From CAZICM01 sp964537685 (lineage in GTDB: Bacteria > Myxococcota_A > Polyangia > Polyangiales > Polyangiaceae): a DNA stretch of 64,000 nt. Both the position numbers and the translations under genes were made by a program. Shown here piece by piece: positions 42,135-51,163 of this stretch. Under the pieces are notes generated by a model. It did no database searches. It saw only the letters and a list, made by a program, of their open reading frames with translations, and was not told the origin of the DNA. Numbering within the stretch: position 1 is the stretch's first letter; every line of letters starts with the position of its first letter. Where the stretch lies: the NCBI GenBank assembly GCA_964537685.1, contig CAZICM010000001.1, positions 372,001 to 436,000 on the forward strand, given 5' to 3'.

Positions 42135-43361
42135 ATGAATCATCGGAGTTTTGCGTTTTTTAGGGGATCGGTTTTGGGTGCGGCGGCGCTGGCCGCGCTG
42201 GGCTGTGCGGCGCTGGCTGCGTGTGGAGATGGAGAAGGGTCGGGTTCGGCGGGCTCATCGAGCTCATCGGGCTCGTCGTCGTCTTCGGGAGGCTCCGGCG
42301 GAGGCACGGCCGTAAGTTGTATCGAGCCCGGCATATTTGCCGATGCTTTTGCGATCGCTCAAGGCGCGGATTTGTGCGCGGTCGCGATCTACGAGGCCGC
42401 GATCGATCCAGCGACCTTTAGCGCGCCGACCTGGGGAAGCCATGGAGGTCCGCTGACGATTCTTCAAGGCGCTGCGGCGGGCAGTGTGAAGCTTACGCGT
42501 TGGCAGCTTCCGGCCGAGCCTATGGGCGCGCTGACGGAGCAGAGCCAAGAGCTTGCGGTCAATATTCCGGCCGATGCTTACCTGGGCGCGCAGGCGCTGG
42601 ATTTGCCCTTCTTTGACTGGACAGCCTTCAGTTGGACACCGGCTTTTCCTGCGGTGGGCGGCGAGATTGTTTTCCTTTCGGGAACCCAAGTGGCGAAGCG
42701 TTACAAGACCAACAGCGCCTACGCGATTGCGGCGCTGGGAGACGCGAATCAAGGACGCTTTTTGCACACCGGGCTTTCGATGCTGGAGGATGCGGCGGGC
42801 ATGAGCAGCGGGCTCCACGGTGCCGATTCATGCGGAAGCACCGCGGCCCAAAATGCCCGGCTCCTGCCCGAGGGCGATGGAAGCTGCGGCGCTCCCCTTG
42901 CTGTTTCGGCATGGGGTGAGGCATCGGGGCCGATCGCCGTCGACCGCGCGGGCAATGTCTTCACCGCAATGTCGAACTACTCGACCAACGATCAAGAGCT
43001 GCGCGGTTTCGAGGCTTCGATGGTCGGCCGGGGCAAGGCCGCAAACGATGGGCAAAGCGTGGCGAAGCTTCCTGGTTATGGTTCGGCGCTTGCAGCGATT
43101 GCGCCGGAGGCGAACGCCGATGGTTGGCTTCTCTTTCAGCCCGCTACCGTGGCGATGGGTCCGCAAAATGTGATGGGGTTCGCGTACAAAACATCGGCCT
43201 CCAAGGTCGAGCCCGTAAAAACCCAAAACGACTTGCTGGTTCTCGCGCAGCCCGGCACTTCGTTTTCGCTCATGACCGATGACCAAGATCGCGTGTGGGT
43301 TGGCACACCCGCCGGCAAAACAACCCGCTTTATTGTGCTATCCCGCACGGCCGCTCCCTGA
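42135..43361 (+). CDS. Riboswitch-controlled surface lipoprotein
   Basis: Lipoprotein of 408 residues from the ATG at 42135. The signal ends with LAAC, and a Ser/Gly linker of about 25 residues (GSGSAGSSSSSGSSSSSGG) follows. The mature part has beta-rich segments (VKLTRWQLP, GEIVFLSGTQVAKRY, GPIAVDRAGNVFTAMSNY, TDDQDRVWVGTPAG), the last two like NHL/propeller blades. No family is recognised with certainty. It lies about 190 bases behind the cobalamin riboswitch. A surface propeller lipoprotein under B12 control recalls BtuG-type cobalamin-capture proteins of Bacteroides; this is an inference from context and fold impression only. The longer frame from 41997 would start just after the riboswitch and reads as non-coding. 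Confidence 0.75.
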   Translation: MNHRSFAFFRGSVLGAAALAALGCAALAACGDGEGSGSAGSSSSSGSSSSSGGSGGGTAVSCIEPGIFADAFAIAQGADLCAVAIYEAAIDPATFSAPTWGSHGGPLTILQGAAAGSVKLTRWQLPAEPMGALTEQSQELAVNIPADAYLGAQALDLPFFDWTAFSWTPAFPAVGGEIVFLSGTQVAKRYKTNSAYAIAALGDANQGRFLHTGLSMLEDAAGMSSGLHGADSCGSTAAQNARLLPEGDGSCGAPLAVSAWGEASGPIAVDRAGNVFTAMSNYSTNDQELRGFEASMVGRGKAANDGQSVAKLPGYGSALAAIAPEANADGWLLFQPATVAMGPQNVMGFAYKTSASKVEPVKTQNDLLVLAQPGTSFSLMTDDQDRVWVGTPAGKTTRFIVLSRTAAP

Positions 43362-43401
43362 AAATTCCCACCTCCCACCCCAAAATAAGGCACAATGACT
43401 G

Positions 43402-43435
43402 AATCGCCGGTGTTGGATGATCCAACCCGGCGATT
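43402..43435 (+). promoter_or_regulatory. Strong stem-loop between lipoprotein and PEGA-kinase genes
   Basis: AATCGCCGG (43402-43410) pairs perfectly with CCGGCGATT (43427-43435), and an inner TTGGAT/ATCCAA arm extends the structure almost to the loop. No T-run follows, so it may be a processing or mRNA-stability element rather than an intrinsic terminator. It lies 41 bases after the lipoprotein stop and 75 before the kinase start. Confidence 0.6.
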
Positions 43436-43509
43436 GACACGCTCGAGCAGGTCAGCCACACTTTCGTGGAGACACGCAACGTCTCTCTTCTTTCTGAAGG
43501 CACGAACGC

Positions 43510-45225
43510 ATGCCCACCAATTCGGCAGCGAGATCGACAGCGGAAGCGGCCGGCGCACAAGACGCGCGCGGCGAGTCTTTGGGCGACGAGGCTCCGAAGA
43601 CGCAGACCATCGATCCGCTGATCGGCAAACTCGTGCATGGCCGCTTTAAAGTCGTGAGCGTTATTGCGCGGGGCGGCATGGGCAAGGTGTACAAGGCCGA
43701 GCAGGCGCCGCTTGGCCGTGTATGTGCGCTGAAGGTGCTGAGCCCGAAATACGAAGGCGATAAAGATCCTGAATTTCACAAGCGCTTCTTCTTGGAAGCG
43801 GCGACGGCCGCGAAGCTCACGCATCCCAACACGGTGACGATCTTCGACTATGGCGTCGATGAAGATATTTATTACATCGCGATGGAATTCATCGATGGGC
43901 GCACGCTCTACCGCGTGCTCCGCGATGAAGGGCCGTTTAGCGAACAGCGCACGGCGCATATCACCAAGCAGATGTGCAGGGCGCTGCGCGAGGCGCATGG
44001 GCTGGGTGTCATTCACCGCGATCTAAAGCCTGGAAACGTGCTGGTTTCGACGCACGGCGACGAAAAAGATTTCGTCAAGGTGCTCGACTTCGGGCTGGTG
44101 AAAGATGTTACCGGCGAGAAAGAAGATTTAACGCAGCAAGGTCTGTTTATGGGGTCGCCCAAGTACATGGCGCCCGAGCAGATTCTGGGCGGTGAAGTAT
44201 CGGCGCGCACAGATATCTACGCGCTTGGTGTGATGATGTACGAAATGCTCTGCGGCCGGGTTCCTTTCGATAAGGGCGCGGGCGTTGGGACGCTGATGGC
44301 GCATGTGCACGCGGCGCCTCCAAAGCTTGCGGATTGTCTGCCGGGCATCGCCATTTCGGAAGCGATGGAGGCGATTGTTTACAGGTGTTTGGAGAAAGAT
44401 CCGGCCAAGCGTTTTGCTTCGATGAATGAATTGTTGGCGGCGCTCCGGTCGCTGGGTGGCGATGAAGCGCTGCTCGATGGCAACAGCGATGGCGTCTCGT
44501 CGATGATTCCCCGCTCTGCCCTGAAGGCTGCCGCCGCGGCGCAGAGCAGTCCGGGAAGCGATACGACGCCTTATGGCAGGAATGCGGTTTCCAGACGGGA
44601 TGTCTCTGGGCCTCAAACGCTTCGCTCCAGTTATCCAGGCGTTCCTCCCGAGCCCCGGCTAAGCGTTCCTCCCTCCAATCCCAATACAGATATCAGCCCC
44701 GGCCCTTCGGCGATGCCCGTGTCGGGGATGATGGAATTCGCTCAGCCTCAAAAGAAAAAGCCTCTGCCGTGGATTATTGCGGGGGTGGCCGTGGCCGGTG
44801 CCATCGCGGCCGTTGCGCTTACCAAGAGTTCATCCCAGGGCAATGCAGGGCCCGCCGAACCGGCTCCAACGCAAGCATCTGCCGGAGGGACGGCAACGGC
44901 AACGGCCGCACAGTCCACGGCGAGCGCTCAAGTCGTGGCTCCAGCACCAAGCGCCGTCGAGCGCAAGGTGCGCATTGAAAGTGTGCCGCCGGGCGCGGCC
45001 GTGCTCGAGGACGGGAAAGCCATTTGTTCGGCGACGCCTTGCGAGGTGGTGTTTAAGGGCGACGAGGCCAAGGCCGAGCACAAGGTGAGTTTTTCGAAGA
45101 CGGGTTATACCTCGCCCGTGGTGACCATTAAGCCGGGGGATGAAAGCGTGAGCGGCACGCTGGCGAAGGCGGGTGGTACGGTCAAGCCAAAGGGCGGGGA
45201 CAACGGCTTCAAAGAAGATTTTTAA
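43510..45225 (+). CDS. Transmembrane Ser/Thr protein kinase with PEGA domain
   Basis: Kinase of 571 residues. The catalytic domain spans about 45-317 with ARGGMGKVY, HRDLKPGN (169-176), DFG (about 194) and GSPKYMAPE, all motifs intact. A Ser/Pro-rich linker leads to one transmembrane helix (about 419-438, WIIAGVAVAGAIAAVALT). An exported Ala/Thr-rich stretch follows and then a PEGA domain (about 487-552, VRIESVPPGAAVLEDGK, CEVVFKGDEAK, KVSFSKTGY). It probably senses envelope or surface signals and phosphorylates cytosolic targets. The ATG at 43510 has GAAGG upstream. It lies between the riboswitch-controlled lipoprotein and the TonB receptor. Confidence 0.93.
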   Translation: MPTNSAARSTAEAAGAQDARGESLGDEAPKTQTIDPLIGKLVHGRFKVVSVIARGGMGKVYKAEQAPLGRVCALKVLSPKYEGDKDPEFHKRFFLEAATAAKLTHPNTVTIFDYGVDEDIYYIAMEFIDGRTLYRVLRDEGPFSEQRTAHITKQMCRALREAHGLGVIHRDLKPGNVLVSTHGDEKDFVKVLDFGLVKDVTGEKEDLTQQGLFMGSPKYMAPEQILGGEVSARTDIYALGVMMYEMLCGRVPFDKGAGVGTLMAHVHAAPPKLADCLPGIAISEAMEAIVYRCLEKDPAKRFASMNELLAALRSLGGDEALLDGNSDGVSSMIPRSALKAAAAAQSSPGSDTTPYGRNAVSRRDVSGPQTLRSSYPGVPPEPRLSVPPSNPNTDISPGPSAMPVSGMMEFAQPQKKKPLPWIIAGVAVAGAIAAVALTKSSSQGNAGPAEPAPTQASAGGTATATAAQSTASAQVVAPAPSAVERKVRIESVPPGAAVLEDGKAICSATPCEVVFKGDEAKAEHKVSFSKTGYTSPVVTIKPGDESVSGTLAKAGGTVKPKGGDNGFKEDF

Positions 45226-45349
45226 TACTTTCAATACTTTTAATATTTTTAATATTTTTTTAAGCCGTGCTGACAGGGGCGGCGAGAAGCGCGATAGTGC
45301 AAACGCCTTCGGACGAAATGGTTCTGCCATCCGAGCGGCCGGAAACAAG

Positions 45350-47905
45350 ATGCGACGCCCCATATTCCCGCGTGTGCCAAGGTATTTTGGATCGATTGTT
45401 TTGTTGGCCGCGATGCTGTCGGCCTCTCATGCGCTGGCCGATGAGCGCACCGAGGCGCGCGCTCACTTTAAGGCGGGTGTTGCGCTGACCAAAAAAGGCG
45501 ATTTCGCGGGCGCGATTAAAGAGTTTGAAGAGGCCAATCGCATCTTTTCGCATCCCAATATCATCTTCAATATTGCGCGTGCGCACGCCGAGCTCGGCAA
45601 TATCGAAAAGGCTCTGGAGTTCTATCGCCAGTATCTCGAAAAAGATCCGGCGGACCGCGACAAGGTCGAGAAGGTTGTCAAGGAACTCGAAGGCACCCTT
45701 GCCACGAAGAAGGCTTGGGAAGCCGCTGAAAAGGCTCAAAAAGAAGCCGCCGACAAGCCGACCGATAAGCCTGTCGAGCCCACCGGCCCCGAAACAGGTC
45801 CTACAGACAAACCGGCCGACAAACCAACCGATAAACCGGCTGATAAATCAGGGACGCAACAGCCTCCTCCACCGGTGCTGTCCAAGGACGAAACCAAAAA
45901 AATCGTCGGCGAAGCCCGTACTGAAGATGTCTATCAGGAGACCGTTGTTACCGCGTCGCGCGGCGCTCAAAGCCCGCTCGATTCGCCCAATTCAACGACG
46001 ATCATCACCCGCCAGGATATCCGCCTCTCGGGCATCACCCGTATCCCCGAGCTCTTGCGGCGTGTGGCAGGCATGGACGTCATGCAGATCACCGGCGGCG
46101 ATACCAATGTATCCATGCGCGGCTTCAACAGCCGCCTCGCCAATAAATTGCTGGTGCTCGTCAACGGCCGCACAGTTCAAAACGATTTTCTGGGCTCAAC
46201 CTTTTGGGAGTCCTTCAGCATCGATGTCGATCAAATCGAACGCATCGAGATTGTGCGCGGCCCGGGTTCGGCCCTCTACGGCGCTAACGCATTTGCGGGC
46301 GTCGTAAACATCATCACCATCGCGCCGGGCGACGGGAAAAGCGGTTTCCGCGGCGGCTACGGCGACTATGGCCAGGCGTATGGTTCGGCCTGGTCCACGG
46401 CCCGCGATGGAGACTTCGCCTATCGTGCGTCCGCCGGCTACACCCGCTATCCGCGCTGGACCCGCGAGCTCTCCGATGGCCGCACCGATGTCGTTCCCTC
46501 CGAGGCCAATCAAAATATCGGCGTCGAAAATCTGCGCGTCGATGTGCGCGCTTCAAGGCGCTTCAGCGAAACATCCGAGCTGCAGATCGGAGGCGGTTAC
46601 TCCAACGCCGAGATCAACATGTACGGTATCGGCCCGTTCAACGACTTCTATCTGCAGTTTGAAAACTCGGACATCACCGGCGTTTTCCGAAGCAAGAACT
46701 TCAATGCGCGCCTGTCGTATCAGCGGCTCACCGGTTTTGCATCAGCCAACGCTGCCTATATCGGCCAAGATATTTATCCAACCGAGCCCGAACAAAACTC
46801 GCTGCACGCAGAAGCCGAAGGCGTCTTTCAATTTAACGCGCCGGCCGCCCTCGCCCACGATGTTCATGTCGGCATGAGCTATCGCTTCAAGGGCATCGAA
46901 TGGAGCTACCTCCAAGACGATCCGCCCGTTGAAAATCATGTCGCGGGCTTCTTGCAGGACTCGATCAAAATAGGCCGCTACATCACCGCTGTCGTCTCGG
47001 GCCGTCTCGATTACGTGCCCTACAACCAGCGCGTCATTCCTTCACCGCGCGGCGCGCTCATCTTCAAACCCACCGAACGCCAAGCCATACGCCTCTCGGG
47101 CTCGACCGCCTTCCGAACCACCACCTTTCTCGAGGCGTATCTCGATCTGCCCATTCAGCTCACCTTGCCGGGCCTCGAGCTCGTTTCCGCCTCAAAACGC
47201 CGCGAAGATCCGAATTTCAAAATCAATCCCGAACAGATCACTACCGTCGAGGCCAGCTATCTCAACCAGCAAAGCGACGCCTTCGAATTCGAGCTAACCG
47301 CGTACTACAACCGCATCAAAGGCTTAATCGCCCTCGCCGAGCCGCGCCCCCTCTCGCTCTCCAATATTCAGGACGGTATCGGCGGCCTCAATCCCGACTC
47401 GGGCCGCTACACCGTCGCCTTCGGCGGATGGACCAACCAGTGCGATGTCTACAACGTCGTCGGCGGCGAGCTTGGAGGCCGTCTGTATCCCGTCGAGGGT
47501 CTCGATATCTTCGCCAACTACGCGCTCAATTTATCGAGCCAGGAACGCCCTCAAGGATGCAATGTCCCCGAAGACGAACGCACCAGCCAGCACAAGGTAA
47601 ATGCCGGCGTGCAGGTGCGCAGCAAGCTCGGACTCGGCGGCGAGATTTCGTTCCACTACCAATCGGCGCAGCGCTGGGGCGAACAGGTCGCGACTTTGGA
47701 AGGCATTCAAGTCCAAAGCTTTCCGCTTCCCGGCTATACCTTGCTCAACGCCCGCTTCGGCTATCGCTTCCTCAATGACCGCGCCGAAATCTCGGGCACC
47801 ATCTTCAATGCTTTGGCGGGCATCACGGGCGATCCGCCGCAAATGCATCCCTTCGGCAACCGCGTGGGCCGCCGCGTGATGGGCTTCTTTTCCTTTACCC
47901 TATAG
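45350..47905 (+). CDS. TPR-TonB-dependent outer-membrane receptor
   Basis: Receptor of 851 residues from the ATG at 45350. The Sec signal ends at HALADE. A TPR-like helical region lies at about 31-115 (FKAGVALTKKGDFAGAIKEF, IFNIARAHAELGNIEKAL). A Lys/Asp/Pro-rich linker (PTDKP repeats) follows at about 130-180, then a TonB-box-like ETVVTAS (197-203) and the plug (to about 325: TRIPELLRRVAGMDV, VSMRGFNSR, RIEIVRGPGSALYGANAFAGVVNI). The rest is a beta-barrel. The ETVVTA box resembles that of BtuB (DTLVVTA). The ligand is unproven; cobalamin or a siderophore are candidates. The upstream in-frame extension to 45173 overlaps the kinase gene and is rejected. Confidence 0.88.
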   Translation: MRRPIFPRVPRYFGSIVLLAAMLSASHALADERTEARAHFKAGVALTKKGDFAGAIKEFEEANRIFSHPNIIFNIARAHAELGNIEKALEFYRQYLEKDPADRDKVEKVVKELEGTLATKKAWEAAEKAQKEAADKPTDKPVEPTGPETGPTDKPADKPTDKPADKSGTQQPPPPVLSKDETKKIVGEARTEDVYQETVVTASRGAQSPLDSPNSTTIITRQDIRLSGITRIPELLRRVAGMDVMQITGGDTNVSMRGFNSRLANKLLVLVNGRTVQNDFLGSTFWESFSIDVDQIERIEIVRGPGSALYGANAFAGVVNIITIAPGDGKSGFRGGYGDYGQAYGSAWSTARDGDFAYRASAGYTRYPRWTRELSDGRTDVVPSEANQNIGVENLRVDVRASRRFSETSELQIGGGYSNAEINMYGIGPFNDFYLQFENSDITGVFRSKNFNARLSYQRLTGFASANAAYIGQDIYPTEPEQNSLHAEAEGVFQFNAPAALAHDVHVGMSYRFKGIEWSYLQDDPPVENHVAGFLQDSIKIGRYITAVVSGRLDYVPYNQRVIPSPRGALIFKPTERQAIRLSGSTAFRTTTFLEAYLDLPIQLTLPGLELVSASKRREDPNFKINPEQITTVEASYLNQQSDAFEFELTAYYNRIKGLIALAEPRPLSLSNIQDGIGGLNPDSGRYTVAFGGWTNQCDVYNVVGGELGGRLYPVEGLDIFANYALNLSSQERPQGCNVPEDERTSQHKVNAGVQVRSKLGLGGEISFHYQSAQRWGEQVATLEGIQVQSFPLPGYTLLNARFGYRFLNDRAEISGTIFNALAGITGDPPQMHPFGNRVGRRVMGFFSFTL

Positions 47906-47913
47906 GACGCTCC

Positions 47914-49539
47914 ATGAAATCGACGCTCGCACTTCGAGGCGCAATGGAACATCAAATCGCCTTCGCTTCGCGCGCCTTCGTTCTTTCGGCGCTCGCCGCT
48001 TGCCTTGTGGGCTGTGAAACGCCGGACACCTTTTTGCCCTACGCCCAGTTTGGCGGTCCGGCCGGTGTTCTCGAAGGCACGGTGAACTATTCAGGGCCGC
48101 TCCCCTGCACGGAAAAAGGCCGCATCGTGGGCGCCGCCGTGCTGCTGGGCTTCGATATTCGGCTGCTGCCGCCTCCCGAGGGATTGGGCACATCGGCCGC
48201 CAGCGTCGCGGTCGTCCCCGGCGAAACGCTCTTTGCGGGCATTCGCGATCAGCTCTACTTCGATCCAACAGGAGCCCGCTATTGCCCGCCTCAGCGCACG
48301 CCCTTTAGCGCATCGTTTTTTCCGGCCGCCAACGCAACGGCCAATTGGGCGATGGCCCCGCTTGCAGGCGGCATTTACCAAGTGCGCGGCTTTTACGATT
48401 TGGATGGTTACTTCGATCCCGCGTTTCTCGTGGCCAATCTGCCCACGCGGGGCGATGTCGGCGGAGGCGCGATCAGCAATGCTCCGGCCGCGCTCCTAGG
48501 CTTTGCGCCCAAATTTGAAACCTTCACCCTGGGCACGCCCGGCCTCGATGGATGGCCGATCATCGGGGATGAAGGAGCGCATGTTTCGGGCATTTCGGTG
48601 ACGCTCGGCCAGCAATTGCCGCTGGAGCGCCCCGTGTTCTATCCGGCCGAAGTGCTCGATGCCTTTGAGGGCAATGCCGATCCCCAGCATGTGGTGATGC
48701 GCTCGGATATGCAGCTCAACGAATTGTCCGCCGCCAATCCCTCGGGAACGGAACAATCCTTTATCCGCATCCGGCTCGCCGCCGGAGTGCTGCCCGATGA
48801 AGTCGACGCCGCCTCCAAAAACCCATTTTTCCTTCCAGTTCAATCGAATGGAATGGTATCACCATCGTTTTTATTTACGCAGCAGGACGCCAATCACAAC
48901 GGAATAATTAGCAAATCGGACGGCGATCATGTGCCTGAATCGGCATTAATACCATCGCTCTATCCATTGGCGGTATTCAATAAACTCAAACCCGGCTCAA
49001 AACTGGCCGCTCAAACCCGGCCGACCGTGATTATGCAGGGCATTACCTTAATCAAGACCCTGATCGGCACGGCACTAAAGCCCGAACCCATCAAAACCCT
49101 CGACACCGAATTAACGGTTGCCGTCCGGCCCACGGCCATTTGCCTCGATCCCCTTAAGCCCGCCGAGCCTGGAATCGCCGTGATTCCCCACGATACAGAT
49201 GCCAAGGGCAATCCTTTGTTATCCAATCCAGATGCATTGAAACAAGCCCTGGCCGCGCAATTTGGGCGCCCCATGGAGCTTGTCGTCGGCTGCCTTCCCG
49301 AAGGCGACTATTCGATCAATTTGGTGTACCCCACAGGCCAGGCGTGGACCTTGCCCAACGAGGGAGAAGTCTGTGCTGTGAATGAACCGATAAGCGCGGA
49401 TGGCAAGAAATGCGGGACAAGAGCGCGCCTGGCCTCTCAGGGAGCCGTGTTCACCATCGGGCCGCCTATGGATGCGGCCTATTGCGCGCTCAATCGGGAG
49501 ATAATTAAACAGAAGTGTATAGATATACCATCGGAATGA
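47914..49539 (+). CDS. Surface lipoprotein coupled to the TonB receptor
   Basis: Lipoprotein of 541 residues, eight bases after the receptor stop, with AGGA before the ATG at 47914. The lipobox is LVGC. The mature protein is beta-rich with Gly/Pro turns (VLEGTVNYSGPLPC, FYDLDGYFDPAFLVANLP), suggesting immunoglobulin-like or carboxypeptidase-regulatory-like modules. Two Cys occur late (VGCLPEGDY, GEVCAVNEP). No family is recognised. Tight spacing suggests it forms a complex with the receptor, like an accessory substrate-capture lipoprotein. It is convergent with the 49555 gene, 15 bases apart. Confidence 0.72.
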   Translation: MKSTLALRGAMEHQIAFASRAFVLSALAACLVGCETPDTFLPYAQFGGPAGVLEGTVNYSGPLPCTEKGRIVGAAVLLGFDIRLLPPPEGLGTSAASVAVVPGETLFAGIRDQLYFDPTGARYCPPQRTPFSASFFPAANATANWAMAPLAGGIYQVRGFYDLDGYFDPAFLVANLPTRGDVGGGAISNAPAALLGFAPKFETFTLGTPGLDGWPIIGDEGAHVSGISVTLGQQLPLERPVFYPAEVLDAFEGNADPQHVVMRSDMQLNELSAANPSGTEQSFIRIRLAAGVLPDEVDAASKNPFFLPVQSNGMVSPSFLFTQQDANHNGIISKSDGDHVPESALIPSLYPLAVFNKLKPGSKLAAQTRPTVIMQGITLIKTLIGTALKPEPIKTLDTELTVAVRPTAICLDPLKPAEPGIAVIPHDTDAKGNPLLSNPDALKQALAAQFGRPMELVVGCLPEGDYSINLVYPTGQAWTLPNEGEVCAVNEPISADGKKCGTRARLASQGAVFTIGPPMDAAYCALNREIIKQKCIDIPSE

Positions 49540-49554
49540 CGCGGCGTTTAAATT

Positions 49555-50931
49555 CTATTGATATTGGAACACACCCTTTAAATCTTCGGTGCTGGAAATA
49601 GGCACGCCGCCTTTAATCGACGTGGCCCGGAATTGATAAATCATTCCAGGCAGCAAGGCCGGGCCATCGTAGGGAAGCGTTACCGGTTCGCTGCCTCCCG
49701 GATCGAAATTCCCCTGCTTGGTCCACACATCATTGCCCAATGCATCGAATAGCTTGACAAGATATTCGTCTTCGCTTGAATCGTCTTCCCACGACAGCGT
49801 GACCGCACCCGAAACTTTTTCGATCATCTCCGCGCCCGGCGAAATCACGGCCAGCGCGCCCGTGACCTTAAAGCTTTCGCTCAGCGCTTGATCCGCCCCC
49901 GCAACCTGAATGTGGACGATCTGCGTGCCTCCGATCGATGTGTCCGGATCGCGCACCAAACCATCATTTTCAAAAGCCGCGAGCACCACATATTTGCCAT
50001 CGGGAACGCCGTCAATCGCCCAATCGCCCGATATATTGCCCACTCTTAATCCCTTGGGCACTTCTCCCCGCGCGGCGTTTTCAACAAAGGTTTCTTCAAC
50101 GGCCAATACAATGCTGGTGGTAGCGCCACCCGACGCATTGACAATCGAAATCTTCCCGCTGATGCGCGACGTGGGTTTGTTGTTATCGATTAAATCCACA
50201 TTGGGCACCGTCTGGCCCGCCGCCACCGTGACCGCTTTGGAATCCAAATTCAATCCAGCCGCATATCCATTCACCTCGACCATTCCCGAGGGCACATTAA
50301 AAACCGTGTATAGGCCGTTCAAATCGGCAATTCCTGTCGCATTGCCGGCCACAACCAAGGTGCCTCCGGGCTTGGGCGCGATGACTTTGCCCGAAACGAT
50401 GCCGAATTGGCTTGCATCGGGAAGGGGAATCAGCCCGATATCGGTATTGGCCGTCTGAACCACCAAAGGCTTTCCCGCGGCTTCCGAAAGGCTAAAGGGA
50501 ATGGCGACCCGGGGCGCCTTGGGAAACCCCGCATACGCCTTGGCATCCGCCCTCAGCGTGAGCTTTGCATCGACGACCTTGCCATCCGCCGAACGCTCCG
50601 CGGGCACCCTCAGCGCATAGCTGCCATCGGCGGCCGTAATCGCCACGCTTGAAACAGCCGCGTCATTCGCGTCCCGGGCGACCACATGCGCGCCCTCAAT
50701 GGGCTGATTGTTCAGGGCATCGAATACCTTGCCCTTCACGCTCACAGGCTCAAAACACGCCGGTTTTCCGCCCGTGACCAGTTCACACGCGAGTCCTTGC
50801 GCACAGCCCGTCTGCGTCTCTGGACTGCATTGTTTCGCCGTGTTGTCCGGCGGCGGATCGTCGCCGCATCCGCTGCACAAAAGCCCCGCTGCCAATAGTG
50901 AAAATATCAAGGAAGTGTTCGTCAATTTCAT
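49555..50931 (-). CDS. Carboxypeptidase-regulatory-like lipoprotein
   Basis: Lipoprotein of 458 residues, lipobox CSGC. A short Cys-rich segment (QCSPETQTGCAQGLACEL) is followed by a carboxypeptidase-regulatory-like beta domain (about 65-120, GKVFDALNNQPIEGAHVVA, AADGSYALRVP), then a second similar domain (about 180-240, GKVIAPKPGGTLVVAG, ADLNGLYTVFNVP) and fibronectin/Ig-like beta-rich modules with FRATSIKG near the end. The likely role is surface binding; no ligand is evident. GGAGGAAATACT before the ATG is a strong ribosome site. The gene ends close to the convergent 47914 gene. Confidence 0.82.
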   Translation of the reverse strand: MKLTNTSLIFSLLAAGLLCSGCGDDPPPDNTAKQCSPETQTGCAQGLACELVTGGKPACFEPVSVKGKVFDALNNQPIEGAHVVARDANDAAVSSVAITAADGSYALRVPAERSADGKVVDAKLTLRADAKAYAGFPKAPRVAIPFSLSEAAGKPLVVQTANTDIGLIPLPDASQFGIVSGKVIAPKPGGTLVVAGNATGIADLNGLYTVFNVPSGMVEVNGYAAGLNLDSKAVTVAAGQTVPNVDLIDNNKPTSRISGKISIVNASGGATTSIVLAVEETFVENAARGEVPKGLRVGNISGDWAIDGVPDGKYVVLAAFENDGLVRDPDTSIGGTQIVHIQVAGADQALSESFKVTGALAVISPGAEMIEKVSGAVTLSWEDDSSEDEYLVKLFDALGNDVWTKQGNFDPGGSEPVTLPYDGPALLPGMIYQFRATSIKGGVPISSTEDLKGVFQYQ

Positions 50932-51163
50932 AGTATTTCCTCCAGTCCGGCGCGCGGTGCGTTGCGCGCGGCGTCTTATGATGCCCGTATGTACGGCCGC
51001 AGGAAGCTCCGCCTACCCGGTTCCAACCAGCTTCCGTATTCAGGATGAATACGTTTTTTTCTTGCGCGGACAATTCAAAACGCTTCGGCCGGAGGCGGCG
51101 TTTGCCTTATTCTGCGTCTTGCCCAGGGGAAAAATACCGGCCTGGCACAGGAGGATTAGCTTT

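Noticed and set aside
50708..51163. Upstream part of the frame leading into the first Cys-rich lipoprotein
   Set aside because: It overlaps the coding minus-strand lipoprotein gene; the AGGAGG and signal peptide mark 51164 as the start.
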